Assembly: GCA_041161065.1 (NCBI GenBank)
Contig: JBEAVE010000007.1
Coordinates: forward strand, 4,652 to 68,651
Length of the DNA stretch: 64,000 bases
Direction: 5' to 3'
Origin: DYRG01 sp041161065
GTDB lineage: Bacteria; Pseudomonadota; Gammaproteobacteria; Beggiatoales; Beggiatoaceae
Shown piece by piece: positions 10,180 to 19,269 of this stretch. The notes beneath the pieces were generated by a model that saw only the letters and a program-made list of their open reading frames with translations, searched no databases and was not told the DNA's origin. A program made the translations under genes and the position numbers. Numbering within the stretch: the stretch's first letter is position 1; every line of letters begins with the position of its first letter.

Positions 10180-10346
10180 TGGATATTCTCTATTTGTTGA
10201 TTGCAGTTTCTTTAATTTTGGTCATTGGTATTGTGAGTGCATTTTTGTGGTCAATTAAAAGTGGTCAATTTGAAGATTTGGAAGGTCCTTCTCACCATAT
10301 TTTAATGGACGATGATTTACCCGTTCGTAAAGAAAAATCAGAATAA
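10179..10346 (+). CDS. ccoS: Cytochrome cbb3 oxidase maturation protein CcoS
   Basis: A 55-aa gene, read directly from the sequence: one membrane helix (about 4-25), then FLWSIKSGQFEDLEGP and HHILMDDD. This matches the CcoS pattern of a helix followed by a GQFDDLE-type motif and an acidic tail. CcoS is needed for cofactor assembly in the cbb3-type oxidase. The ATG overlaps the lptD stop by 1 nt. It is an orphan here: ccoNOPQ and ccoGHI are not in the window. Confidence 0.85.
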   Translation: MDILYLLIAVSLILVIGIVSAFLWSIKSGQFEDLEGPSHHILMDDDLPVRKEKSE

Positions 10347-10357
10347 TCTAAGCAAAT

Positions 10358-11746
10358 ATGTCCCATTCTCCTGTTAAAGTTTTCTATGCTTATGCTCACG
10401 CCGACGAATTATTACAACAAACATTAGAAAAGCATTTGTCAGCATTACAATATCAGGGCATTATTGAGGGTTGGCATGATCGAAAAATTGAAGCGGGCGA
10501 TTATCGAGAAAACCTTGTTAATGATTATTTGAATAAAGCGCAATTGATTTTGTTATTAATTAGCCCTGATTTTCTCGCTTCAGATGAATGTTATCAAATG
10601 GCAATACGGGCATTAGAACGCCATGCCGAAGATCGAGCAAAAGTTATCCCCATTTTGTTACGTCCAACGGATATGTCAAGGTTGCCTTTTATTCATTTGT
10701 CAGCATTACCCAGCAATCGAGAACCCGTGACGTTGTGGACAAATCAAGATGCTGCATTTGTCGACATTGCAAAAGGGATTCGCCAAACAGTAGAACGGTT
10801 ATTGCAACGTTCGCAGACTTTCTCAAAACCGCAGGGAAATCCTTTTAATCCATCTCAACATATTTCTCCCCAACGTTTTATTGGGCGTATTCATGAACTT
10901 AATGAAGTTTTTAGTATTTTAGAAGAGGGGCAAAGTGTTTCATTGGTTGCAGAACAATTGATGGGAAAAACCTCATTTTTACATAAAATACAAGATCACT
11001 TCATGCAGCATATTCCAGAAAAGAAAGTTTTGTTATTTAGTGGATTGGATAGTATTAGTCAATCTATCAAAAATTTAGTGGAACATATTACAGAAGAAAG
11101 TATAGAAAGTGAAGAACCCGATCGGGTGGCTGACAAATTAGATGAATGGGTTGCAAGAAACACACAAAATCGTTTTATTCCTCTAATTATTATTGATGAT
11201 GCTGAAATTTTATTTGAGCGGTTTCCTGTACGTTTTTTAGAAAGATTACGCGGTATGTTAGGACGGATTTCTTTTATCTTTTCAACGCAGCGAGATTTAG
11301 ATTTAATTATTGAAGAAATATCGCGCACGTCTGGGTTAGAAAATCGCCTAAAGATTTTGCGTTTAACATTATTAGAAGAAACTGCTGTTGAAACAATCAT
11401 TCAAGGGGGTTCTCCTCTTTTGTCGCGGGCGGATCAAAATCTCATAAAAGAATGGGCGGGACATCACCCTTTTTATGTGCATTTGTTCGGCGCACATTTG
11501 TTTAATGCGCGGTTGCAAGGTCAGTCTAATGATATTGCAATTGATCGTTTCTACACCGAAGCTGCGCCCAAATTACGCCGCATTTGGAGTACGTTACCTG
11601 ATGTGGATAAAATCACGTTGCGTAATTTAAGTCAAGGAAAAGCGATTACAACGCGCTATCGTATTCTAAAAATACGCGGGTTGCTTACAAATGAAGGTCA
11701 ATTATTTGGTAGGATTTTACAAGAATGGATAGAACAAGAAACCTAA
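10358..11746 (+). CDS. TIR-domain protein with C-terminal P-loop NTPase (STAND-like)
   Basis: 462 aa. The TIR domain (about 6-148) starts with VKVFYAYAHADELL, then GWHDRKIEAGD, LLLISPDFLASDECY and RVTLW-like strands. It is followed by an AAA/STAND-type NTPase (about 160-330). Walker A is degenerate (AEQLMGKTSF, Ala for the first Gly); Walker B is LIIIDDAEIL. The C-terminus resembles a small winged helix (about 420-462). Compared with the common motif C-Y-D-x-E-M-K-R-A-L, this protein has C-Y-Q-M-A-I-R-A-L, so the usual catalytic Glu of NAD-cleaving TIR domains seems to be missing. It lies 11 nt after ccoS and overlaps the next gene by 22 nt. Probable signalling or conflict function; not proven. 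Confidence 0.75.
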   Translation: MSHSPVKVFYAYAHADELLQQTLEKHLSALQYQGIIEGWHDRKIEAGDYRENLVNDYLNKAQLILLLISPDFLASDECYQMAIRALERHAEDRAKVIPILLRPTDMSRLPFIHLSALPSNREPVTLWTNQDAAFVDIAKGIRQTVERLLQRSQTFSKPQGNPFNPSQHISPQRFIGRIHELNEVFSILEEGQSVSLVAEQLMGKTSFLHKIQDHFMQHIPEKKVLLFSGLDSISQSIKNLVEHITEESIESEEPDRVADKLDEWVARNTQNRFIPLIIIDDAEILFERFPVRFLERLRGMLGRISFIFSTQRDLDLIIEEISRTSGLENRLKILRLTLLEETAVETIIQGGSPLLSRADQNLIKEWAGHHPFYVHLFGAHLFNARLQGQSNDIAIDRFYTEAAPKLRRIWSTLPDVDKITLRNLSQGKAITTRYRILKIRGLLTNEGQLFGRILQEWIEQET

Positions 11747-14064
11747 CAAATACATTACCTAACTTTGCAACATTTAGTTGGTTATTTTTTATGCAACCCG
11801 TTCAACTTTATCAATATTTGAACCACTGTGGCGTAGAACAACCTGATGCGCCTATCTTTAATTTATGGTGCTATCACGATGAGTTGTGTGAAATCAAAAG
11901 AGATTATGTTCTTCAACTAATAAAAATTACATTAGTAGTTGTACCGTTGCTCAGTTTTTGTGGCGTGGTCTTTTTTTCTAAAATAATAGTTATTGCTCAC
12001 CCCTTAAACTTTATAAATATCATTTTTGGTGTTTTAATGGGTATGTTAATTGGTGGTTTAATTGGATTGCTTATTGGTGCAGTAAATGGTTTCACCGCTA
12101 GTTCAATTGCAGGTATTTTAATTGGCTTTTTTGCCGTATTTTATGAATACAAACAAGATATACTTAAAAATGCCGATGCAATTATCGTTATTACCGGTTT
12201 CATGGGGGGGATTTGGGGATTTATAGATAACATTACATTTACCCTTGCAAATGGTTATATCCGAGAGAGAAGTAATATCTTAACAACTTTATTGCATCTT
12301 GTGTGGATTATGGGGGTTTTTAGTGGTGCAATTATGTTTCACGAATACTTTACATATCCCGATTGGAAATCGCTATTTGAACGCTTTAGTCAATTATATG
12401 CTATTTTATTTGTTCCTTCTTCTATTATGTTTGTTATAATGTATTTGAGAATTCCTCTGTATTTATTAGAAAGTATTTGGCAAACGATTATTTACTATCG
12501 CCAGCTTTTTACAGGTATAGAAACATTGCATTTGTCTCCTATTTTATATCATAATTTGTCTTACTTTTCTTACCCGTATTTGGCAAAACATTGCTTGCTT
12601 TCAAAAGAAAATAACCCTATTATATTGAAAAAGGTTTTAGATATAAGTGTCTTGACAAATGGACAAAAATCTAACTTTCAGAAAATACTGGCTTCTTTGC
12701 AGATTGACGAAATAAACTATTTGATTAAAACACAAAACTTTAAGCAATTAGCAGAATTACGGGGACAATGGTTATCTATTCCTCACCAAGAGGTTGATTC
12801 ACCGCTTTTAATTGTCAAAGAATTTGGACGTTATTTGCAAGCCGCTTCTCATGTTGTATTTGCTTATCATCGATTGCAAAATTTGAAAGATGCAGAAATA
12901 CAATTAAAAAAATTAGAAACGCAATTACATCGACAGCATTCACCTTTAGGAAAAATGATGAACGCCCAACTTGCAACGTGGAAAAATTGGTTAGAAACTT
13001 GGCGCATAGAAACTGAGCAAATTGTTAGTAAAGAAGTGCCCAATCCTTTTCGTGCTGGAGAACCATTAACGCCCGAGCGAGGTTCGGAAGTTTTTCGAGG
13101 AAGAACGGATTTGATTATGCAAATAGAAGGCTTGCTTGCAGATACCCAACAACGCCTTTCTATTGCTTTGCTAGGACCAAGAAGAGTCGGTAAAACATCG
13201 CTATTGTATATGCTACCCTCTTTAATACCGCATAGTATTTGTATTTTCTTTGATTTACAAGATAATCCTATTGATAAACCCACGCATTTTTTTCAAGCAT
13301 TATCCAGAAGAATAAAAGAGCAAATTCCTAAAGATAGAAAGATTAAGTTACCTATTTTACCAATCAATGCAACATTAGAAAATGCGTCAGAATGGTTAAG
13401 AGAATTAGATCATAGCTTGGGCGATCAACAATTGTTAATTTCTATTGATGAATTTGAACGATTAGAAAGTGTTTTTCCGGGTAATCAATTAGAGTTTCTA
13501 CAGCTCATGGGTATTTTTCGTTCAATTGTTCAACATCGGAGAAACATTTGTTTATTATTAGCAGGCGTTGCACCCTTTGATGAATTAGATTCCATTTGGA
13601 CAGATCATTTCATTAACGTGCGCGAAGTAAAAATCGGTTTCTTACCTAAGAAAAATGCACTTGAGTTGCTCATGCGTCCCGTAATTGGTTTTCCTAGCCA
13701 AGCGATTTCTGAAACAATAGCAGAAACGATTTTTGAACGCACCGCCGGACAACCTCTTTTGTTACAATTTTATGGGTCGCGTTTAGTTCAAATTCTAAAT
13801 GAGCAAAACCGTCGTGAAGCAACGCTAAAAGATATAGAAAAAGTGGAAGATCGGGCATTGGAAGAAGTGACTTATTATTTTCGTAATCTTTATCAAACAA
13901 CTCCTAAGCATTTGAAACCTATTTTAGAACAACTTGCTTACCAAAAAATAGTGGAACTTGAAAGAAAAGACAAATATTGGTTACGCCGCCGATTGTTAAT
14001 TAACGAACATGACCAATTAACCATACCCGTTTTTGCAACGTGGATTCGTGAATATCTTGTTTGA
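11725..14064 (+). CDS. Membrane-anchored STAND/AAA-type NTPase
   Basis: 779 aa if started here. The N-terminal third has about six hydrophobic helices (residues 70-260), including a Gly-rich run near 107-130. A soluble helical linker (about 300-440) follows, then a P-loop domain: entry motif PERGSEVFRGR, Walker A LLGPRRVGKTS (about 490), Walker B LLISIDEFERL and an arginine-finger-like LLLAGVAP strand. The C-terminus resembles a winged helix. An ATG at 11791 (MQPVQLYQ) is an alternative start that would avoid the 22-nt overlap with the TIR gene, but it lacks a ribosome site; TAGGA precedes 11725. It is probably the membrane partner of the TIR-NTPase. No known named system was recognised. Confidence 0.7.
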   Translation: MDRTRNLTNTLPNFATFSWLFFMQPVQLYQYLNHCGVEQPDAPIFNLWCYHDELCEIKRDYVLQLIKITLVVVPLLSFCGVVFFSKIIVIAHPLNFINIIFGVLMGMLIGGLIGLLIGAVNGFTASSIAGILIGFFAVFYEYKQDILKNADAIIVITGFMGGIWGFIDNITFTLANGYIRERSNILTTLLHLVWIMGVFSGAIMFHEYFTYPDWKSLFERFSQLYAILFVPSSIMFVIMYLRIPLYLLESIWQTIIYYRQLFTGIETLHLSPILYHNLSYFSYPYLAKHCLLSKENNPIILKKVLDISVLTNGQKSNFQKILASLQIDEINYLIKTQNFKQLAELRGQWLSIPHQEVDSPLLIVKEFGRYLQAASHVVFAYHRLQNLKDAEIQLKKLETQLHRQHSPLGKMMNAQLATWKNWLETWRIETEQIVSKEVPNPFRAGEPLTPERGSEVFRGRTDLIMQIEGLLADTQQRLSIALLGPRRVGKTSLLYMLPSLIPHSICIFFDLQDNPIDKPTHFFQALSRRIKEQIPKDRKIKLPILPINATLENASEWLRELDHSLGDQQLLISIDEFERLESVFPGNQLEFLQLMGIFRSIVQHRRNICLLLAGVAPFDELDSIWTDHFINVREVKIGFLPKKNALELLMRPVIGFPSQAISETIAETIFERTAGQPLLLQFYGSRLVQILNEQNRREATLKDIEKVEDRALEEVTYYFRNLYQTTPKHLKPILEQLAYQKIVELERKDKYWLRRRLLINEHDQLTIPVFATWIREYLV

Positions 14065-14075
14065 GGAACTTTGTA

Positions 14076-14555
14076 ATGAAAAAAATATCTCTTTTATTTC
14101 TAGTTTTAATGTCCAGCTCATTTGTAACAAAGGCTGAATTTGTTTCAGAAGATAAGATGATTGTAACTTATCGAAGCAATGATAATTTTGAAACCGTTAA
14201 AGAAAACATTCAACAAGCCATTACAAATAAGGGTTTGATTATTAGCGGGACATTGCACGTTAGCGAAATGCTCAATCGCACTGCAAAGGATTTGGGGATT
14301 TCTAAAAATGTTTATCAGAAAGCGGAAGCATTTGAGTTTTGTAGTGCGGTTATTTCTCACAAAATGATTCAAGTAAATCCTTTGAATTTAACCGCGTGTC
14401 CTTTCACCATTGCTTTTTTTGTGAAACCCGAAGAAACTAATGTCGTTTATTTAGCATTTCGTAAGCCACAATTAGCGGGAGAAAGCCAAGAAATTACGCA
14501 AGAAATTAACAATTTTCTACATGGCATTGTGAAAGAAGCGACGGGAGAATTTTAG
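14076..14555 (+). CDS. Secreted DUF302 protein
   Basis: 159 aa. The signal peptide (MKKISLLFLVLMSSSFVTKA) is followed by a DUF302 domain: paired segments TVKENIQQAITNKGL, SAVISHKMIQVNP, TACPFTIAFFV and VYLAFRKPQL. The domain's role is unknown; in other bacteria it occurs in sulfur and stress contexts. The ATG at 14076 is preded by GAGGAA with 8-9 nt spacing, so I prefer it to the upstream TTG at 14061, which would hide the signal peptide. It is probably the last gene of the TIR/NTPase transcript, since a strong hairpin follows. Confidence 0.75.
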   Translation: MKKISLLFLVLMSSSFVTKAEFVSEDKMIVTYRSNDNFETVKENIQQAITNKGLIISGTLHVSEMLNRTAKDLGISKNVYQKAEAFEFCSAVISHKMIQVNPLNLTACPFTIAFFVKPEETNVVYLAFRKPQLAGESQEITQEINNFLHGIVKEATGEF

Positions 14556-14562
14556 AGGAAAG

Positions 14563-14589
14563 TTTGGCAGGTTTTTCTTTCCTGCCAAA
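14563..14589. terminator. Bidirectional hairpin terminator between DUF302 gene and eno
   Basis: A perfect 9-bp stem, TTTGGCAGG (14563-14571) with CCTGCCAAA (14581-14589), has a T-rich loop and lies between two convergent genes. A-rich and T-rich flanks could serve both directions. Confidence 0.7.
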
Positions 14590-14599
14590 TGATGAAATT

Positions 14600-15883
14600 T
14601 TATTTCTTAGGAAAGGCGTTTAATCCTAAGTATTTTGCGGTACTTCCTAAGCGTTCTTCAATGCGAATCAAACGGTTATATTTTGCAACACGGTCGCTGC
14701 GTGATAAAGAACCCGTTTTGATTTGACCTGCACAACTTCCTACCGCTAAATCCGCAATAGTGGTGTCTTCGGTTTCTCCAGAACGGTGAGAAATAATATT
14801 GGTGTAACCCGCTTGTTTTGCCATTTCAATTGCCGCCATCGTTTCTGACAATGTGCCAATTTGATTTAATTTAATTAAAATCGAATTAGCGATGCCTTTC
14901 TCAATGCCTTCTTTCAAAATTGCGGTATTCGTGACAAATAAATCGTCGCCCACTAATTGCACTCGTTTTGCTAACTTGTCGGTGAGCAATTTCCAACCCT
15001 CCCAATCACCCTCTGCCATTCCATCTTCAATTGAAATAATCGGATATTTATCCACCCAATTTGCTAAGTAATCGGTGAATTGTGCAGCATCGAGTTTCTT
15101 ACCTTCAGAAGCAATGTTATAAACCCCATTTTCATAAAATTCAGAACTCGCCACATCTAAACCTAGAAATATATCTTGACCCGCTTTGAAACCCGCTTTT
15201 TCTATCGCTTGTAAAATAACTTCAATGGCTTCTTCATTAGAAGATAAATTAGGGGCAAATCCACCCTCATCTCCTACCGCTGTGTTCAAACCTTTGTTCT
15301 TCAAAACACCTTTCAACGCATGAAAGACTTCTGCCCCATAACGCACCGCTTCTTTCAAACTGGGTGCACCGGCTGGGATAATCATAAACTCTTGTAAATC
15401 CACATTATTATCTGCGTGTGCGCCGCCATTTATAATGTTCATCATAGGAACTGGCATAACAACTTCGCCTTTTCCACGAATATAACGATACAGAGGAACA
15501 TCAGCTTCTAAAGCCGCCGCTTTTGCAATCGCCAGAGAAACCCCTAAAATCGAATTTGCTCCATATTTGCTCTTATTAGGTGTTCCATCTAAATCAATCA
15601 AAATTTGATCTAATTCTGCGGTAGGTAATAAAACCTCTTTATCCATTACCGCTTCACGCAAGACGGTATTAACAAATTGCACCGCTTTTTTAACACCTTT
15701 TCCTAAGTAACGGCTTTTGTCGCCATCGCGCAGTTCTAATGCTTCACGACTTCCCGTTGATGCGCCTGAAGGCACTGCTGCTCTTCCCAACTTTCCTGTT
15801 TCAGTTCTTACATCCACTTCCACTGTTGGATTACCACGAGAATCAATAATTTCTCTACCTGCTACATCAATAATTTTTGACAT
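14600..15883 (-). CDS. eno: Enolase
   Basis: 427 aa, full length. Converts 2-phosphoglycerate to phosphoenolpyruvate in the cytoplasm. Conserved stretches are present: the N-terminal REIIDSRGNPTVEVD, the flexible loop GASTGSREALELRDGD, metal and active-site regions around ISIEDGMAEGDWEGW and LVGDDLFVTN, the catalytic Lys region (ILIKLNQIGTLSET) and SHRSGETEDTTIADL. AAAGGAGTTTTTAG precedes the ATG. It is the last gene of the minus-strand run pyrG-kdsA-methyltransferase-eno. Confidence 0.97.
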   Translation of the reverse strand: MSKIIDVAGREIIDSRGNPTVEVDVRTETGKLGRAAVPSGASTGSREALELRDGDKSRYLGKGVKKAVQFVNTVLREAVMDKEVLLPTAELDQILIDLDGTPNKSKYGANSILGVSLAIAKAAALEADVPLYRYIRGKGEVVMPVPMMNIINGGAHADNNVDLQEFMIIPAGAPSLKEAVRYGAEVFHALKGVLKNKGLNTAVGDEGGFAPNLSSNEEAIEVILQAIEKAGFKAGQDIFLGLDVASSEFYENGVYNIASEGKKLDAAQFTDYLANWVDKYPIISIEDGMAEGDWEGWKLLTDKLAKRVQLVGDDLFVTNTAILKEGIEKGIANSILIKLNQIGTLSETMAAIEMAKQAGYTNIISHRSGETEDTTIADLAVGSCAGQIKTGSLSRSDRVAKYNRLIRIEERLGSTAKYLGLNAFPKK

Positions 15884-15911
15884 CTAAAAACTCCTTTGTT
15901 AAAAGACTTAA

Positions 15912-16667
15912 TTACGGTTTTTGTAATAACCAAACATAACCCGGACAAAGCCAATACATATTATTGACTACAAATGTTGCAATTTGATGTTTAAGAGAAT
16001 TGGGTTTCAACATATATTCTATTTTATATTTCTCAGGATTATTCAACATTTTTGGTGTGAAATCGACTATTTGAAATGATTTTACTAATTTTTTCAAACC
16101 CCAATAGCTCAAGTGTTGCTCATAATAAAAATCCCCTCGTTTCATTAACCGCAAATACAAATGTGCAAGTGGTTTAGGTATAACAGATAAGAAAGGTAAA
16201 TTGTAATGAGGTTCTTGAATATTAAAACGATTGCCCGCCGCAAAATAACAAACACCCTGAGGTTTCAAAACTCGATAAATTTCTTCCACCATTTTTTGAG
16301 CATCTGGAACGTGTTCATAAATCTGCGCACAAATCACCACATCAAAAGAATTATCAGGAAATGTAATATTCATTGCATCGCCCACTTTGAAACTTAACTT
16401 TTCATTACTCAAAGTTTCTTCTGCATAGCTAATCGCTTTATCATCAATATCAATACCATCAACATGTTTGAAATGTAACGACAAATAATGATCAATAATA
16501 CCTGTTGAACTCCCCACATCTAAAACCGTTAATTCGGGCAATTTTTCACTTGAGAAAAACTCTCCTAAGATTTCAACCATTGTAATCGCTTTTCTCTCAC
16601 GAATTTCTTTATTATACATTGCATCTTGATGTAATTCGGAGAAATGATGTTGATAACCACGTTTCAT
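15912..16667 (-). CDS. Class I SAM-dependent methyltransferase inserted between kdsA and eno
   Basis: 251 aa. Rossmann methyltransferase (Methyltransf_11/25 type). Motif I is VLDVGSSTGIID (about 49-60), the acidic end of strand 2 is GIDID, motif post-II is GDAMNITFP and motif IV DVVICAQIYEHVPD. The substrate cannot be read from sequence; the IYEHV pattern and a hydrophobic C-terminal part resemble enzymes acting on lipids, quinones or sugars. Its ATG overlaps the kdsA stop by 1 nt (TAATG), so it is translated with kdsA. This suggests, but does not prove, an envelope or lipopolysaccharide role. Confidence 0.8.
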   Translation of the reverse strand: MKRGYQHHFSELHQDAMYNKEIRERKAITMVEILGEFFSSEKLPELTVLDVGSSTGIIDHYLSLHFKHVDGIDIDDKAISYAEETLSNEKLSFKVGDAMNITFPDNSFDVVICAQIYEHVPDAQKMVEEIYRVLKPQGVCYFAAGNRFNIQEPHYNLPFLSVIPKPLAHLYLRLMKRGDFYYEQHLSYWGLKKLVKSFQIVDFTPKMLNNPEKYKIEYMLKPNSLKHQIATFVVNNMYWLCPGYVWLLQKP

Positions 16668-17482
16668 TAGTTATTCTCTTTGATAAGATTATCAATCTTT
16701 TTGAGGATTTCTAATAAATTTTTCACTTCAGAGAGTGCGAGAGAATTTGCACCATCACTTAATGCTTTCTCGGGCGTTGGGTGAGTTTCCAGAAACAAGC
16801 CAGAAATCCCCACCGCCATTGCTGCGCGTGCTAAAACAGAAACAAATTCTCGTTGTCCACCAGAAGAAGTGCCTTGTCCGCCTGGGAGTTGCACCGAATG
16901 GGTCGCATCAAAAACTACCGGACAATTGGTTTCTCTCATAACCACTAAAGAACGCATGTCCGAAATCAAATTATTATATCCAAAGGAAAATCCGCGTTCA
17001 CAAACCATAATATTTTGATTGCCAGTTGCTTTGGCTTTCTCTGAAACATTTTTCATTTCCCAAGGCGATAAAAATTGACCTTTTTTAATATTAACCGGCA
17101 AACCCTGTTTGCATACTTTTTGAATAAAATTAGTTTGACGACACAGAAACGCCGGCGTTTGAAAAACATCAACCACTTTTGAAACCTCATTTAATGGTGA
17201 ATCTTCATGCACATCAGTCAAAATGGGTACGCCGATTTGTTGTTTTACTTTTTCTAAAATTTGTAAGCCTTTTTCTAATCCCAATCCTCGAAAACTTTGC
17301 AATGAAGAACGATTCGCCTTATCAAATGAGGATTTGTAAATAAAAGGAATTTCTAATTCTTCGGTAATTTCTTTTAAAGTGCCTGCGGTATCTAATGCCA
17401 ATTGTTCTGATTCAATGACACATGTTCCTGCAATCAAAAAAAACGGTTTTTCTAATCCAATTTCAAATCCACATATATTCAT
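16667..17482 (-). CDS. kdsA: 3-deoxy-D-manno-octulosonate 8-phosphate synthase
   Basis: 271 aa. Condenses phosphoenolpyruvate with arabinose 5-phosphate to KDO-8-phosphate for the lipopolysaccharide core. Recognised by AGTCVIESE near the N-terminus, YKSSFDKANRSS, LTDVHE, NIKKGQFLSPW, CERGFSFGYNNL, VFDATHSVQLPGG and LETHPTPEKALSDG. The start lies 4 nt after the pyrG stop, and its stop overlaps the methyltransferase start. This is the pyrG-kdsA-eno order common in gammaproteobacteria. Confidence 0.96.
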   Translation of the reverse strand: MNICGFEIGLEKPFFLIAGTCVIESEQLALDTAGTLKEITEELEIPFIYKSSFDKANRSSLQSFRGLGLEKGLQILEKVKQQIGVPILTDVHEDSPLNEVSKVVDVFQTPAFLCRQTNFIQKVCKQGLPVNIKKGQFLSPWEMKNVSEKAKATGNQNIMVCERGFSFGYNNLISDMRSLVVMRETNCPVVFDATHSVQLPGGQGTSSGGQREFVSVLARAAMAVGISGLFLETHPTPEKALSDGANSLALSEVKNLLEILKKIDNLIKENN

Positions 17483-17486
17483 TTTT

Positions 17487-19115
17487 CTATCCTTTTTGTT
17501 GATGTTTTATAGCGGCTTTAACAAAGCTAGAAAACAAAGGATGACCATCGCGGGGCGTTGAAGTAAATTCGGGGTGAAATTGACACGCGACAAACCAAGG
17601 GTGATGAGGTAATTCAATCATTTCAACTAATTTATCATCGGCAGATTTTCCAGAGAAACACAAACCCGCTTGTTGTAATGTTTCTGCATACGCATTATTG
17701 AATTCATAACGATGGCGATGACGTTCAAGGATTTGCTCTGCTTGATAAATGGCTTTTGCTTGGGTATTTTCTTTCAAATGACAAACCTGTCCACCTAAAC
17801 GCATTGTTCCCCCTAAATCGGAGTTTTCATTACGGCGTTCAATTGCGCCTTGATGATCTGTCCATTCGGTAATTAATGCAATGACGGGGTGAGGCGTTTG
17901 TTGATTAAATTCAGTGCTGTGCGCATCTTTCAAATTTGCAACGTTTCTCGCAAATTCAATCACGGCAACTTGCATACCCAGACAAATACCCAAATAAGGG
18001 ACATTTTGCTCTCGCGCAAATTGAACGGCTGCAATCTTTCCATCAATCCCCCGTTCTCCAAATCCGCCGGGCACTAAAATCGCGTCCGTTTGTTTTAGGC
18101 AATCTGTGCCGTGAGAAACCAAATATTCAGAATCAATGTAATCAATTTTTACTTTGCAAGTATTTTGAATTCCCGCATGAACTAAGGATTCCGTTAAAGA
18201 TTTATACGCATCGGTGAGTTCCATGTATTTGCCAACCATTGCAATGTGTACTTCATGCTGAGGATTATCTAAAGCATAAAGAACTTTCTCCCATTCGCTC
18301 AAATCAGCGGGGTTAGTTTTCAAACAGAGTTTCTCACAAGCAATGTCATCTAATCCTTGTGCGTGCAACATTTGTGGAATACGGTAAATGGTATCGGCAT
18401 CGGGGACAGAAAAAACCGCGCGTTCTTCTACATTAGTAAAGAGAGCAACTTTACGGCGTTCATTTTCAGGCACAACCTGTTCAGAACGACACAATAAAAT
18501 ATCCGGTTGAATTCCAATTGAACGGAGTTCTTTAACGGAATGTTGCGTCGGTTTTGTTTTCATTTCGCCCGACGTTTTGATATAAGGAACTAAGGTCAAA
18601 TGAATAAACAAAGTTCTTTGATGACCAAACTCTAAACCGATTTGTCGAATGGTTTCTAGAAAGGGTAATGATTCAATGTCGCCGACCGTGCCGCCGATTT
18701 CAATTAAAGCGACATCAAATCCGTTGGCGGCTTTGTAAATGTGGGATTTGATTTCGTCGGTGATGTGGGGAATCACTTGAACGGTTGCGCCTAAGTAGTC
18801 GCCACGCCGTTCTTTTTTGATGACTTCGGCGTAAATGCGTCCGGTGGTGCAATTGTTGAGGCGGGTCATTTTGGCGCGCACAAAGCGTTCGTAATGTCCC
18901 AAATCCAAATCGGTTTCTGCGCCGTCATCGGTGACAAAAACTTCGCCGTGTTGAAAAGGGCTCATCGTGCCGGGGTCGACATTGATGTAAGGGTCTAATT
19001 TTACTAAGGTAATTTTAAGCCCGCGCGCTTCCAGCAACGATGCCAACGACGCGGCGGCAATCCCTTTGCCCAAAGACGACACCACGCCGCCGGTCACGAA
19101 AATGAATCGGGTCAT
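17487..19115 (-). CDS. pyrG: CTP synthase
   Basis: 542 aa with the ATG at 19115. The N-terminal synthetase domain (about 1-265) carries the P-loop region FVTGGVVSSLGKGIAAAS and the UTP-binding part. The C-terminal glutamine amidotransferase has nucleophile Cys in YLGICLGMQ and the His-Glu pair in QFHPEFTSTP. It makes CTP from UTP, ATP and glutamine. A GTG at 19133 would add six residues, but CAGGAAAAC lies correctly before 19115 and the family begins with MTRFIFVTGG. The 5' quarter (about 18680-19115) is visibly more GC-rich than the rest. Confidence 0.96.
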   Translation of the reverse strand: MTRFIFVTGGVVSSLGKGIAAASLASLLEARGLKITLVKLDPYINVDPGTMSPFQHGEVFVTDDGAETDLDLGHYERFVRAKMTRLNNCTTGRIYAEVIKKERRGDYLGATVQVIPHITDEIKSHIYKAANGFDVALIEIGGTVGDIESLPFLETIRQIGLEFGHQRTLFIHLTLVPYIKTSGEMKTKPTQHSVKELRSIGIQPDILLCRSEQVVPENERRKVALFTNVEERAVFSVPDADTIYRIPQMLHAQGLDDIACEKLCLKTNPADLSEWEKVLYALDNPQHEVHIAMVGKYMELTDAYKSLTESLVHAGIQNTCKVKIDYIDSEYLVSHGTDCLKQTDAILVPGGFGERGIDGKIAAVQFAREQNVPYLGICLGMQVAVIEFARNVANLKDAHSTEFNQQTPHPVIALITEWTDHQGAIERRNENSDLGGTMRLGGQVCHLKENTQAKAIYQAEQILERHRHRYEFNNAYAETLQQAGLCFSGKSADDKLVEMIELPHHPWFVACQFHPEFTSTPRDGHPLFSSFVKAAIKHQQKG

Positions 19116-19204
19116 GCAAGTTTTCCTGCCCACAAAAAACGTATAAACCTAACAGATTTAGCGCATTTTCTCAATCATAAACGTAATAATTTGTCCGCTT
19201 GACG

Positions 19205-19233
19205 TTGTGAGCATAACGCTAGGTCTTTATACT
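19205..19233 (+). promoter_or_regulatory. Promoter of pepN
   Basis: TTGTGA (19205-19210), a 17-nt spacer and TATACT (19228-19233). It lies 37 bp before the pepN ATG at 19270, and supports that start over the GTG at 19207, which would fall inside the -35. Confidence 0.6.
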
Positions 19234-19269
19234 ATATCCTATTTTTCATTTTTAATTGACGAAACAACT

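Noticed and set aside
19116..19133. GTG start six codons upstream for pyrG
   Set aside because: The ribosome site AGGA lies between it and the ATG at 19115, and family members begin at that ATG.
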